Source: Oscillospiraceae bacterium
GTDB lineage: Bacteria; Bacillota; Clostridia; UBA1212; UBA1255
Reading direction: 5' to 3'
Length of the DNA stretch: 48,437 nt
NCBI GenBank assembly: GCA_015069185.1
Contig: SVJB01000015.1
Span: forward strand, 1 to 48,437
Position numbers and translations under genes: made by a program. Positions 7,599 through 15,797 of this stretch are shown here, in pieces. Position 1 is the stretch's first letter, and every line of letters begins with the position of its first letter. The notes under the pieces are model-generated. The model was not told the origin of the DNA and did not search any database. It saw only the letters and a list, made by a program, of their open reading frames with translations.

Positions 7599-8522
7599 AT
7601 GAAAAAAAGCTTTTTTAACAAAGTAATAAATTCTCTTTATTATATTATGGTACCGGCACTGTCCTATGCTATATGGTATTTAATAAATTATTTTGTAACC
7701 ACAGTTTCATCATACATTTCATTATTGTCTGTTGACAAGTCTCAGTTATCTGCGGACAACTTATATAATTTGGAGATTGAAATATATAATAAAAATGTAA
7801 GCCTGGTATATACTATAGCTTCTATAATTGCCATATTCATTTTCTTCCTGATATATAAGAGATTCAAAGTGAATGCTCTTGCTGCAATTTCATTTGCAAA
7901 GGTTAAATTTGGAGTACTTGCACTAGTGTTTGCTGCCGGAGTATTACTCAATGTTTTTTCAGTATCTTTTGTAGAGGAAATGAATAATATTATTCCTCAA
8001 AGCTGGATTGATGCCAATCAGGAAAGCGTAGAATCTTTTCAACAGGGGAGTCTTATATTCCAGTTTCTTACTGTAATGGTATTTGCCCCGATTGTGGAGG
8101 AGTTGCTTTTCCGTGGTATTTTGTATACTTCACTAAAAAATGCTGCTAAACAGTTTTGCAAAAATGCTGATACAAATAAGATTGTAATTATTGTATCATC
8201 AATTATTACTTCTTTCTTGTTTGGATTTATTCATGGAAATATATTACAAGGAATATATACGTTTATTTTATCCTTTGTAATGATTTATGCTGTAGAAAAA
8301 ACGAAGTCGCTTATTGCATCTATTGTAATACATATGGGATTTAATATGTCAGCGTTATTTACATTTTTCTTATATGGAAATGTGTCATATCTGGTGCTTT
8401 GTATTGTCTCTATACTTCTATCAATCGGTGCTATGATATTAATGACATTAATTGTAGATAAGGGTGGAAAACAGTCAGTTATATCATGTGAAAACAAACG
8501 GGAGGATGTTAATGAAAGATAA
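7599..8522 (+). CDS. CPBP family intramembrane glutamic endopeptidase
   Basis: A 307-residue polytopic membrane protein with the three family motifs: EELLFRG (Glu167, Glu168, Arg172), FGFIHGN (His212) and IHMGFN (His245, Asn249). CPBP (CaaX protease and bacteriocin-processing) proteins cleave peptides within the membrane, and bacterial members are tied to bacteriocin immunity, peptide maturation or prenylated-protein processing. About seven hydrophobic segments can be seen. GGGTAGGGA at about 7585-7593 precedes the ATG. The gene overlaps the following gtrA-like gene by 11 nt. No bacteriocin precursor is visible beside it, so its substrate is unknown. Confidence 0.9.
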   Translation: MKKSFFNKVINSLYYIMVPALSYAIWYLINYFVTTVSSYISLLSVDKSQLSADNLYNLEIEIYNKNVSLVYTIASIIAIFIFFLIYKRFKVNALAAISFAKVKFGVLALVFAAGVLLNVFSVSFVEEMNNIIPQSWIDANQESVESFQQGSLIFQFLTVMVFAPIVEELLFRGILYTSLKNAAKQFCKNADTNKIVIIVSSIITSFLFGFIHGNILQGIYTFILSFVMIYAVEKTKSLIASIVIHMGFNMSALFTFFLYGNVSYLVLCIVSILLSIGAMILMTLIVDKGGKQSVISCENKREDVNER

Positions 8523-8934
8523 AATCTTAGGGCTATTGAAGAAATACAAACAGTTTATATTGTTTTGTATTGTAGGCGTGATAAATACAATTGTTTCATA
8601 TGTTGTATATAGACTGGTATTACTTATAAATGTTTCATTCATTGCTCCTTCGGTTATTCTTGTCTCTGCAAGTGTTATGGGTGACATAGCAGGAGCAATT
8701 AACAGCTATTTTCTTAATAGCAGATTAGTTTTTAATAATAAATCTGCACGGTCAATGCCAAAATTTGTCATAAACTTTATCATTTATTTAGCTCTTTCTG
8801 CACTCTTGGTATGGGTATTGGTTAATCCGATTGGCATACCGGAGAGCTGGGCGAAAATAATTGCAACACCAATTATGCTGATTTACAATTATATTACAAA
8901 TAAGTTCTGGGTTTTTAAAAAAAAGCTTGCATGA
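8512..8934 (+). CDS. GtrA family membrane protein
   Basis: A 140-residue protein with four hydrophobic helices and the GtrA hallmarks: FCIVGVINTIVSYVVY near the N-terminus, NSYFLNSRLVF in the middle and YNYITNKFWVFKKK at the C-terminus. GtrA-type proteins are implicated in moving undecaprenyl-linked sugars across the membrane or in cell-surface polysaccharide synthesis. GGAGG at 8501-8505 is 6 nt from the ATG at 8512, so this start is preferred over the in-frame upstream start at 8464. It overlaps the CPBP protease gene, indicating one transcript. No glycosyltransferase partner lies beside it. Confidence 0.9.
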   Translation: MKDKILGLLKKYKQFILFCIVGVINTIVSYVVYRLVLLINVSFIAPSVILVSASVMGDIAGAINSYFLNSRLVFNNKSARSMPKFVINFIIYLALSALLVWVLVNPIGIPESWAKIIATPIMLIYNYITNKFWVFKKKLA

Positions 8935-8955
8935 CATGAGATAGTTTGATATAAT
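8927..8955 (+). promoter_or_regulatory. promoter of rpsB-tsf
   Basis: TTGCAT at 8927-8932 and TATAAT at 8950-8955 are separated by 17 bp, and the TGA before TATAAT makes an extended -10. The -35 hexamer lies inside the 3' end of the GtrA gene. The predicted leader is about 110 nt. It contains a small possible stem (CCAAA at about 8966 with TTTGG at about 8983), but I cannot assign it to a known ribosomal leader. Confidence 0.65.
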
Positions 8956-9073
8956 CCATGGGCTGCCAAAATACACACGGCTTTGGATTTACATGAGGTT
9001 GGACAGCAAAACAATGTTTCTCAGGTAAAGATGATAAAGTCGGAGGTTTATAAAACAAGGAGGATTTTAAAAC

Positions 9074-9811
9074 ATGGCTGTTATTTCAATGAAACAGTTA
9101 CTTGAAGCAGGTGTTCACTTTGGACATCAGACAAGAAGATGGAACCCGAAAATGGCTGAGTACATTTTCACAGAGAGAAACGGTATTTATATTATCGATC
9201 TCCAGAAGACCGTTAAGAAAGTTGATGAGGCTTATTATTTCTTAGCTGACATCGCAAAGCAGGGCGGTACAGTATTATTTGTAGGTACTAAGAAGCAAGC
9301 TAAGGACTCTATTGTAGAAGAGGCTGAAAGATGCGGTATGTACTATGTAAACAACAGATGGCTCGGTGGTATGCTCACAAACTTCAAGACAATCGAGAAG
9401 AGAATTGAGAAATACAACAAGCTTATCGAAATGGAAGAAAATGGCGTATTTGATGTACTTCCCAAGAAAGAAGTTATCAAGCTTAAAGGTGAACGCGACA
9501 AGTTAGAGAAGAATATTGGCGGTATCAAGAACATGACAGCAATACCTCAAGCTCTTTTCGTGGTAGATCCTAAGGTTGAGCACAATGCAGTACTTGAAGC
9601 CAGAAAGCTTGGTATTCCGGTTGTTGCTATTGTAGATACTAACTGTGATCCTGATGAGGTTGATTATGTTATCCCAGGCAATGATGATGCTATCAGAGCT
9701 GTTAAGTTAATTGTTAGCAGAATGGCAGACGCTGTTATTGAGGGTCGTGAAGGCGAATCAGCAGATGTTGCTGAAGTGGCAGAAGAAGTAGAAGCTACAG
9801 AGGAGGCTTAA
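9074..9811 (+). CDS. rpsB: 30S ribosomal protein S2
   Basis: A full-length ribosomal protein S2 of 245 residues. The diagnostic N-terminus [19 protein letters not shown] and the motifs [27 protein letters not shown] and [11 protein letters not shown] are all present. S2 binds the 30S head-platform junction and is needed for assembly and initiation. The C-terminus is a Glu/Ala/Val-rich acidic tail. AAGGAGG at 9057-9063 gives a strong ribosome binding site. It is followed after 5 nt by tsf, the conserved bacterial pair. Codon use is noticeably more GC-rich and restrained than in its neighbours, as expected of a highly expressed gene. Confidence 0.99.
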   Translation: MAVISMKQLLEAGVHFGHQTRRWNPKMAEYIFTERNGIYIIDLQKTVKKVDEAYYFLADIAKQGGTVLFVGTKKQAKDSIVEEAERCGMYYVNNRWLGGMLTNFKTIEKRIEKYNKLIEMEENGVFDVLPKKEVIKLKGERDKLEKNIGGIKNMTAIPQALFVVDPKVEHNAVLEARKLGIPVVAIVDTNCDPDEVDYVIPGNDDAIRAVKLIVSRMADAVIEGREGESADVAEVAEEVEATEEA

Positions 9812-9816
9812 TTATT

Positions 9817-10464
9817 ATGGAAATTACAATTCAGATGATAAAAGAGTTAAGAGAGAGAACAATGGCAGGTATTAATGACTGTAAGAAAGCTCTCGCAGAG
9901 ACAAACGGAGATATGGATAAGGCTGCTGATTTTCTTAGAGAAAAGGGTCTTGCTGCAGCTGCAAAGAAAGCTGGCAGAATCGCTAGTGAAGGTACAGTTC
10001 AGTCATACATTCATGCAGGTGGTAAGATTGGCGTACTCGTAGAAGTAAACTGTGAGACAGATTTCGTTGCTAAGAACCAGTTGTTCCTTAATTTTGTTAA
10101 GGATGTTGCTATGCAAATCGCTGCTGCTTCACCTCTTTACGTATCAAAAGAAGAAGTTCCTCAAGAAGATATTGATAAAGAGAAAGCTGTTCTTCGTGCA
10201 CAAGCTCTTAATGAAGGCAAACCCGAGAAGATCGTTGATAAAATGGTTGAGGGTCGTATCGCTAAGTTCTATGATGAGTATTGCTTACTTGAGCAGTCAT
10301 TCGTAAAAGAGCCTGATAAAAAAGTTATTGATATTCTCAATAGTCTGGTTGCTACAATCGGTGAGAAAATAACAGTAAGACGTTTCGTAAGATATGAAAT
10401 GGGCGAAGGCTTACAGAAGAAGGAAGAGAACTTTGCTGAAGAAGTTATGAAGCAGGTTAAATAA
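9817..10464 (+). CDS. tsf: Translation elongation factor Ts
   Basis: EF-Ts exchanges GDP on EF-Tu. The 215-residue protein carries the first signature [16 protein letters not shown] near residues 12-27 and the second, [12 protein letters not shown], near residues 76-87. It is shorter than the Escherichia coli protein (283) but in the range of compact EF-Ts proteins of Firmicutes. It is co-transcribed with rpsB and followed by an intrinsic terminator at 10480-10513. Confidence 0.98.
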   Translation: MEITIQMIKELRERTMAGINDCKKALAETNGDMDKAADFLREKGLAAAAKKAGRIASEGTVQSYIHAGGKIGVLVEVNCETDFVAKNQLFLNFVKDVAMQIAAASPLYVSKEEVPQEDIDKEKAVLRAQALNEGKPEKIVDKMVEGRIAKFYDEYCLLEQSFVKEPDKKVIDILNSLVATIGEKITVRRFVRYEMGEGLQKKEENFAEEVMKQVK

Positions 10465-10479
10465 TTAATCCGCAATTTC

Positions 10480-10513
10480 AAAGAGGCTTTTGCAATAAAG
10501 GCCTCTTTTTTTA
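10480..10513 (+). terminator. intrinsic terminator of rpsB-tsf
   Basis: AAAGAGGC at 10480-10487 pairs perfectly with GCCTCTTT at 10501-10508 around a 13-nt loop, and the T run continues to 10512. It lies 16 nt after the tsf stop. The loop and trailing T run also contain the candidate pyrH promoter. Confidence 0.85.
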
Positions 10514-10517
10514 TAAT
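10490..10517 (+). promoter_or_regulatory. candidate pyrH promoter nested in the tsf terminator
   Basis: TTGCAA at 10490-10495, in the terminator loop, and TATAAT at 10512-10517, at the end of the T run, are 16 bp apart. This would start transcription near 10524, just upstream of GGAGG at 10530-10534 and the pyrH ATG at 10545. The arrangement ends one transcript and starts another in under 40 bp. Confidence 0.5.
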
Positions 10518-10544
10518 AATTTAAATCATGGAGGTCTGTAACAT

Positions 10545-11249
10545 ATGAAGCCAATTTACAAAAGAGTATTAATTAAGGTCAGCGGTGAAGCTTTGGCCGG
10601 AGAAAAGCACTTTGGACTTGATCCTGAAATGCTGGCAAGTGTGGCAAAAGAAATTAAAACTATTTCTGAGATGGGTGTTGAAGTGGCTATCGTTGTAGGC
10701 GGCGGCAATTTCTGGCGCGGTGCACATAATGGTCACATGGACAGAACAAGAGCAGACCACATGGGTATGCTGGCTACTGTTATGAATTCACTTGCATTGG
10801 CAGACGCTTTAGAAAGTGAAAAACTAACAGTTCGTGTTCAGACTGCAATTGAGATGCGTGAGATTGCAGAGCAGTATATCAGAAACAGGGCTACAAGACA
10901 TTTAGAGAAAGGTCGTATCACAATATTTGGATGTGGTACAGGCAATCCTTTCTTTACTACAGATACAGCTGCTGCCCTCAGAGCTGTAGAGATAGATGCA
11001 GACGTTATACTGCTTGCGAAGAATGTTGATGCAGTATACGATAAGGATCCTAATAAGTATTCTGACGCAAAGAAGTATTCAGAATTAACACACAGTGAGG
11101 TTCTGGCAAAAGATCTCAAGGTTATTGATTCAACCGCTGCTTCTATGTGCAAAGATAATAACGTGAAAATTCATGTATTTGGTATCAAAGACCCACATAA
11201 TATGGTTCGTGCTATTTGCGGGGAGAAGATTGGTACAATAATTTATTAA
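10545..11249 (+). CDS. pyrH: UMP kinase
   Basis: Bacterial UMP kinase phosphorylates UMP to UDP in pyrimidine nucleotide synthesis. The 234-residue protein belongs to the amino acid kinase fold: KVSGEALAG near the N-terminus, the glycine-rich [10 protein letters not shown], the [15 protein letters not shown] helix and [12 protein letters not shown]. All are typical of PyrH. GGAGG at 10530-10534 is 10 nt before the ATG. It follows rpsB-tsf, as in most Firmicutes. The usual next gene, frr, is displaced by serC. Confidence 0.98.
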   Translation: MKPIYKRVLIKVSGEALAGEKHFGLDPEMLASVAKEIKTISEMGVEVAIVVGGGNFWRGAHNGHMDRTRADHMGMLATVMNSLALADALESEKLTVRVQTAIEMREIAEQYIRNRATRHLEKGRITIFGCGTGNPFFTTDTAAALRAVEIDADVILLAKNVDAVYDKDPNKYSDAKKYSELTHSEVLAKDLKVIDSTAASMCKDNNVKIHVFGIKDPHNMVRAICGEKIGTIIY

Positions 11250-11283
11250 AAAATAAAACATATAAATTGGTTTGGAGGATAAA

Positions 11284-12369
11284 ATGGAAAGAGTTTTTAA
11301 CTTTTCAGCAGGACCTGCAGTGATGCCACTTGAAGTGCTTGAACAAGCTGCAGCCGAAATGACAAATTATAACGGAACAACTATGTCAGTAATGGAGATG
11401 AGCCATAGATCCAAAGCATATGAACCTATTATTAAGGATGCAGAAGCCCTTTTAAGAGAACTTATGGCTATTCCTGATAATTATAAAGTATTACTGCTTC
11501 AGGGTGGCGCATGGACTCAGTTTGCCGCTGTACCGCTTAATATTTCAACTCCTGAAGGCAAAGCCTGCTTTATTGATACAGGTGTATGGACAAATAAAGC
11601 GTCAAAAGAAGCATCTTTATATACAAATGTTGAGATAACCGCATCATCTGAGGCTGATGGATATACATACATTCCTCAGGTAAGTAAAGATATGTTCAGT
11701 GAAGATACAGATTATCTCCATATTTGTTATAATAATACAGTATATGGTACACGTTATACCAAGTTACCGGATTGTGGCGATATAACATTAGTAGGCGATT
11801 TGTCTTCATGTATATTATCTGAAAATATTGATGTGTCAAAATTTGGTGTTATCTTTGCCGGAGCACAGAAGAACTTAGGTCCGGCTGGAGTAACAGTTGT
11901 TATTGTCAGAGAAGATCTTCTTGGTAAGCACAGAAGCTTCACACCATCAATGCTCAGATATGATATTCAAGCAAAGAATGGTTCTATGTTCAATACACCT
12001 CCCACATATTCGATTTATATGTGCAAGCTTTGTATGGAATGGGTTAAGAGACAAGGTGGTGTCGATGCTATTCAGCAGCTTAATGAACGTAAATCATCGA
12101 TGCTTTATAACTATCTTGACAATTCAAAACTGTTTTTCACCAAGGTTAGACCCGATTCAAGATCAATGATGAATGTTACATTTTTTACAGGTAATGAAGA
12201 GCTTGATAAGAAATTTGTAGCAGAGGCACAGACAGCGGGCTTGGTAAACCTAAAAGGATATCGTACTCTTGGCGGTATGCGTGCGTCTATTTATAATGCG
12301 ATGCCAGTTGCCGGTGTTGAGAAGCTTGTAACATTTATGGAAGATTTTGAGAAGAATAATATGAATTAA
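11284..12369 (+). CDS. serC: Phosphoserine aminotransferase
   Basis: SerC converts 3-phosphohydroxypyruvate and glutamate to phosphoserine in serine biosynthesis. The protein starts RVFNFSAGPA, has LQGGAWTQFAAVPLN for phosphate and cofactor contacts and the PLP-lysine segment FAGAQKNLGPAGVT, and ends with the typical GGMRASIYNAMP. At 361 residues it is full length. GGAGGAT at 11274-11280 supports the ATG at 11284 over the TTG at 11272. It sits between pyrH and frr, where most Firmicutes have nothing, and no serA lies beside it. Confidence 0.97.
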   Translation: MERVFNFSAGPAVMPLEVLEQAAAEMTNYNGTTMSVMEMSHRSKAYEPIIKDAEALLRELMAIPDNYKVLLLQGGAWTQFAAVPLNISTPEGKACFIDTGVWTNKASKEASLYTNVEITASSEADGYTYIPQVSKDMFSEDTDYLHICYNNTVYGTRYTKLPDCGDITLVGDLSSCILSENIDVSKFGVIFAGAQKNLGPAGVTVVIVREDLLGKHRSFTPSMLRYDIQAKNGSMFNTPPTYSIYMCKLCMEWVKRQGGVDAIQQLNERKSSMLYNYLDNSKLFFTKVRPDSRSMMNVTFFTGNEELDKKFVAEAQTAGLVNLKGYRTLGGMRASIYNAMPVAGVEKLVTFMEDFEKNNMN

Positions 12370-12375
12370 AATTTA

Positions 12376-12404
12376 TTGCCCAAATCAGGTCTTTATGGTA
12401 TGAT
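12376..12404 (+). promoter_or_regulatory. candidate promoter for frr and downstream genes
   Basis: TTGCCC at 12376-12381 and TATGAT at 12399-12404 are 17 bp apart in the 77-nt gap between serC and frr. It would let frr-uppS-cdsA-dxr-rseP-ispG-trmK be expressed independently of pyrH-serC. Confidence 0.4.
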
Positions 12405-12446
12405 TGGAAATAACTTAGAATAATATTTAAAAGGAGCTGGACTCAG

Positions 12447-13007
12447 ATGATTAACAAAGAAGAATATAAGCCTTATGCAGAGAAGATGGAGAAAGCAATT
12501 TCAGTTTTGAAATCTGACTTATCTACTATAAGAGCCGGCCGTGCAAATCCTGCAATTTTGGAAAAACTAACTATTGAATATTATGGTACTACAACACCTG
12601 TAACACAAGTGGGTAGTATCTCTGTTCCCGAAGCAAGAATGATTGTTTTTCAACCTTGGGATATGTCAATCCTCAAGAGTGTAGAAAAAGCTATACTTGC
12701 ATCTGATATAGGTATCACACCACAAAGCGATGGAAAGACAATTAAACTTATTTTCCCACCGCTCACAGAGGAGAGACGTAAGAGTCTTGCTAAAGATGTA
12801 AAGAAAATGGCAGAGGAAACAAAGGTTGCTATCAGAAATATCAGACGTGATGCAATTGAGTACTTTAAGGGACAGAAAAAGAAGTCTACTATTACTGAAG
12901 ACGATATGAAAGATGCTGAGAAGGAAGTTCAGAATATTACTGATAAGCATATCGCCGAGGTAGACAAGGTTGTTGCTGCTAAAGAAAAGGAAATAATGGA
13001 AATCTGA
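12447..13007 (+). CDS. frr: Ribosome recycling factor
   Basis: RRF, with EF-G, splits the post-termination ribosome. The 186-residue length is exact for the family. Key segments are LSTIRAGRANPAIL, VEYYGTTTPVTQ-like EYYGTTTPVTQVGSI, the IRNIRRDA motif and the C-terminal helix ending EKEIMEI. AAGGAG at 12431-12436 precedes the ATG. uppS starts 5 nt after the stop, the conserved frr-uppS-cdsA order. Confidence 0.98.
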   Translation: MINKEEYKPYAEKMEKAISVLKSDLSTIRAGRANPAILEKLTIEYYGTTTPVTQVGSISVPEARMIVFQPWDMSILKSVEKAILASDIGITPQSDGKTIKLIFPPLTEERRKSLAKDVKKMAEETKVAIRNIRRDAIEYFKGQKKKSTITEDDMKDAEKEVQNITDKHIAEVDKVVAAKEKEIMEI

Positions 13008-13012
13008 TTAAT

Positions 13013-13744
13013 ATGGGTAAAGAAATTGATGTTACCGATATAAAAGTACCGCAGTCTATTGCCGTCATACCTGACGGCAATAGACGTTGGGCGAAGAAAC
13101 GCGGGCTTATTGCATCCATGGGGCACAAAGCCGGTGTGGAGGCATATAGAAAGTTGCTTGAAAACGCAGCAGAACTTGGTATAAAATATGTTACATTTTA
13201 TGCTTTTTCTACTGAAAATTGGAAACGATCAGAGGCTGAAGTACAGGCAATAATGAATCTTTTTGTCGGATACATTAAGAATTTTGATAAGCTTCTGGGC
13301 CCTAATAAATCAAAAATTCGTTTTGTTATTATTGGTAAGAGAGACAGATTTTCTAAGGAAATTAACGCTCAGATTGACAGAATAGAGCGTATTACAAAAG
13401 ACAATAAAGATCTGATTGCATATATTTGCGTTGATTACGGCGGTCGTAGCGAGATAGTTGAGGCGGCCCGTAGTATCGCGCGCAAAGCGAAAGAAGGATT
13501 GATCGATCCGGATGAGATGACAGAGGAGAGTTTTGCTCAGCATTTGTATACATACGAAGCTCCTGATCCGGATTTGCTTATACGTACCAGTGGTGAGGAA
13601 AGAATAAGTAATTTCCTACTGTGGCAGCTTGCGTACACAGAGTTTTATTTTACAGATAAATATTGGCCTGATTTTAACAAAGAGGATTTGATTGAAGCTC
13701 TCAAAGTATATTCAGGCAGACAGCGTCGATATGGAGGGAAATAA
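13013..13744 (+). CDS. uppS: Undecaprenyl diphosphate synthase (cis-prenyltransferase)
   Basis: UppS adds isopentenyl units in cis to farnesyl diphosphate, making the C55 lipid carrier for peptidoglycan and other wall polymers. The protein has the substrate motif VIPDGNRRWAKKRG near residues 18-31, FSTENWKRSEAEV, and the C-terminal RTSGEERISNFLLWQ and EFYFTDKYWPDF, all standard. At 243 residues it is full length. It is tightly packed between frr and cdsA. The dxr and ispG genes of the same operon supply its isoprenoid precursors. Confidence 0.98.
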   Translation: MGKEIDVTDIKVPQSIAVIPDGNRRWAKKRGLIASMGHKAGVEAYRKLLENAAELGIKYVTFYAFSTENWKRSEAEVQAIMNLFVGYIKNFDKLLGPNKSKIRFVIIGKRDRFSKEINAQIDRIERITKDNKDLIAYICVDYGGRSEIVEAARSIARKAKEGLIDPDEMTEESFAQHLYTYEAPDPDLLIRTSGEERISNFLLWQLAYTEFYFTDKYWPDFNKEDLIEALKVYSGRQRRYGGK

Positions 13745-13749
13745 TTAGA

Positions 13750-14604
13750 ATGAAACAACGTGTTATTTCTGCAATTATCATGGTTGCTATCGGAGTTACA
13801 GCGATTGTTCTGGGCGGATATGTGTTCGGGGCATTTATTTTTATTGTCGCAGCACTAGCTCTTCATGAATTTTATACAGCTTTTGAGAAAAAGGAATGCA
13901 GACCCGTAAAGTTTTGCGGAATATTTTTTCTTGTCATGTTAGCTATAATGATTATTTTTAAGACACCATCATATACAGAACTTATTATTAAGTTACCTTT
14001 TGGTATAGGCGAGAGGAATCTGTTTGAGCCTATATTCTACATAACACTTATGTGCATATTTACCACTATTGTTTTCAAACACGAAAAACACGGTTTTGCA
14101 GATGTTGGAGTTACTTTATTTGGTGGTTTTTATACAGTCTATCTTGTGAGCTATGCCGTTATATTGCGTAATATGAATCATGGAATATGGCTTGTGATAC
14201 TGCCTCTTGTGACTGCTGTTGCGGCAGATACCTTTGCTTTGTTTGTAGGTGTTAAGTTTGGAAAACATAAGCTAATCCCCAAAGTTAGTCCTAAAAAAAC
14301 TGTTGAAGGCGCTGTAGGTGGTTTGGTAGGTGCTATAGTGTGTACTGTAGTTTACTTTTTAATCATGAATGCTTTTGATGTTAGTATTGGTTTAAAATGG
14401 TTTGATTTTGTTATAATAGGAGCCATTGGTGGTGTGATTGCACAGATTGGAGACCTTACTGCTTCTTCAATCAAACGCTATCTTGGCATCAAAGATTTTG
14501 GTAAGCTTATACCAGGACACGGAGGAGTTATGGACCGTATCGATAGCTACCTTGTTGTATTTCCTATTGTTTTTCTGTACATGGTTCTTAGGGGAGTATG
14601 TTAA
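13750..14604 (+). CDS. cdsA: Phosphatidate cytidylyltransferase
   Basis: CdsA makes CDP-diacylglycerol from phosphatidate and CTP for phospholipid synthesis. The 284-residue polytopic membrane protein carries the full family signature near the C-terminus: SSIKRYLGIKDFGKLIPGHG followed by GVMDRIDS. About seven to eight hydrophobic segments precede it. Its TAA stop overlaps the ATG of dxr (TAATG at 14602-14606), so the two are translationally coupled. Confidence 0.97.
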   Translation: MKQRVISAIIMVAIGVTAIVLGGYVFGAFIFIVAALALHEFYTAFEKKECRPVKFCGIFFLVMLAIMIIFKTPSYTELIIKLPFGIGERNLFEPIFYITLMCIFTTIVFKHEKHGFADVGVTLFGGFYTVYLVSYAVILRNMNHGIWLVILPLVTAVAADTFALFVGVKFGKHKLIPKVSPKKTVEGAVGGLVGAIVCTVVYFLIMNAFDVSIGLKWFDFVIIGAIGGVIAQIGDLTASSIKRYLGIKDFGKLIPGHGGVMDRIDSYLVVFPIVFLYMVLRGVC

Positions 14605-15797
14605 TGCCGGAACAGTCAGTGTTACCTATAAAGAAAATAGTAATTATAGGATCTACCGGATCCGTTGGCCGGCAGGCACTTGAGGTTATTAAGAAGTTAG
14701 GATTTAAGGTGCTTGGCCTTGGTTGTGGTACGAATATACAGCTTTTAGTTCAGCAGATTAAAGAGTTTGATGTGAAAAATGTTGCTGTTGCAGGAGCAAA
14801 AGAGGCAGCACTATTAACAAAGTTGCTTGAAGAAGAAAAAATAAATGATGTGAACATATTGTACGGCGATGAAGGTCTTAACACTCTTGCATCAATAAAG
14901 TGCGATATTTTTTTCAATAGTATACTTGGCATAAAAGGATTGGAACCTACGCTTACTGCTATCAGAAACGGCAATGATGTTGCAATTGCAAACAAAGAGC
15001 CTATTGTAGCGGCAGGCAGACTCATAATGGAAGAAGCAAGAAAATATAATGTTAAGATATTACCTGTTGACAGTGAACACTCTGCAGTATTTCAATGCAT
15101 CGCAGGTAAGATGGATACACAATTAAAAAATATAATTCTTACAGCATCCGGCGGGCCTTTTAGAAATAAAACAAAAGCAGAGTTAGAAAAAGTGACGCTT
15201 AAAGATGCGCTTATGCATCCGACTTGGAAAATGGGCAGTAAAATAACTGTTGATTGTGCTACTCTGATGAATAAAGGTCTGGAAGTTATAGAGGCGATGA
15301 ATTTATATAATTTACCTGTCTCGCGTGTAAAGGTTGTAGTGCATCCACAGAGCATCATACATTCAATGGTAACATTTGAAGATGACAGTGTACTGGCTCA
15401 AATGGGCAATCCGGATATGAAGCTACCAATCCAATACGCGCTGACTTATCCGCTCAGATGTCACTCAGACACCAAACCACTTGATCTTATAGGCTTGGGT
15501 TCGCTTACTTTTGAAGCTCCTGATATGGATAGATTTCCATGTTTGTCTTTGGCGTACAGGGCAGCTGAGCTTGGTGGTACAATGCCGGCTGTAATGAACG
15601 CCGCTAACGAGCAGGCTGTGAATTATTTTTTACAAGGACAAATTAATTTCACACAAATACCGTATACTATACAAAAAGTTATGGATAATCACATTCGATC
15701 AACAGAATGTCCATTTGATACAACCATTTCTGCAGAATCTGTGGTAAACTGTAGTAGATGGTCAAAGAAAGAGGTTGACAAAGTTTTATGGATGTAG
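14604..15797 (+). CDS. dxr: 1-deoxy-D-xylulose 5-phosphate reductoisomerase
   Basis: Dxr catalyses the committed step of the MEP isoprenoid pathway, converting DXP to MEP with NADPH. Motifs are the dinucleotide loop IIGSTGSVGRQ near the N-terminus, ANKEPIVAAG, LPVDSEHSAVFQC, the ASGGPF loop, HPTWKMG and HPQSIIHSMV. GGGGAG at 14591-14596 lies 7 nt before the ATG at 14604, which is preferred over the ATG at 14598. Length is 397 residues. Its end overlaps rseP by 10 nt. Confidence 0.98.
   Translation: MPEQSVLPIKKIVIIGSTGSVGRQALEVIKKLGFKVLGLGCGTNIQLLVQQIKEFDVKNVAVAGAKEAALLTKLLEEEKINDVNILYGDEGLNTLASIKCDIFFNSILGIKGLEPTLTAIRNGNDVAIANKEPIVAAGRLIMEEARKYNVKILPVDSEHSAVFQCIAGKMDTQLKNIILTASGGPFRNKTKAELEKVTLKDALMHPTWKMGSKITVDCATLMNKGLEVIEAMNLYNLPVSRVKVVVHPQSIIHSMVTFEDDSVLAQMGNPDMKLPIQYALTYPLRCHSDTKPLDLIGLGSLTFEAPDMDRFPCLSLAYRAAELGGTMPAVMNAANEQAVNYFLQGQINFTQIPYTIQKVMDNHIRSTECPFDTTISAESVVNCSRWSKKEVDKVLWM

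Noticed and set aside
8958-8996. Short 12-codon frame in the rpsB leader
   Set aside because: It starts at or before the predicted transcription start and has no ribosome binding site.
14598-14603. Alternative ATG for dxr 6 nt upstream
   Set aside because: The ribosome binding site would be 1 nt away, too close to function.
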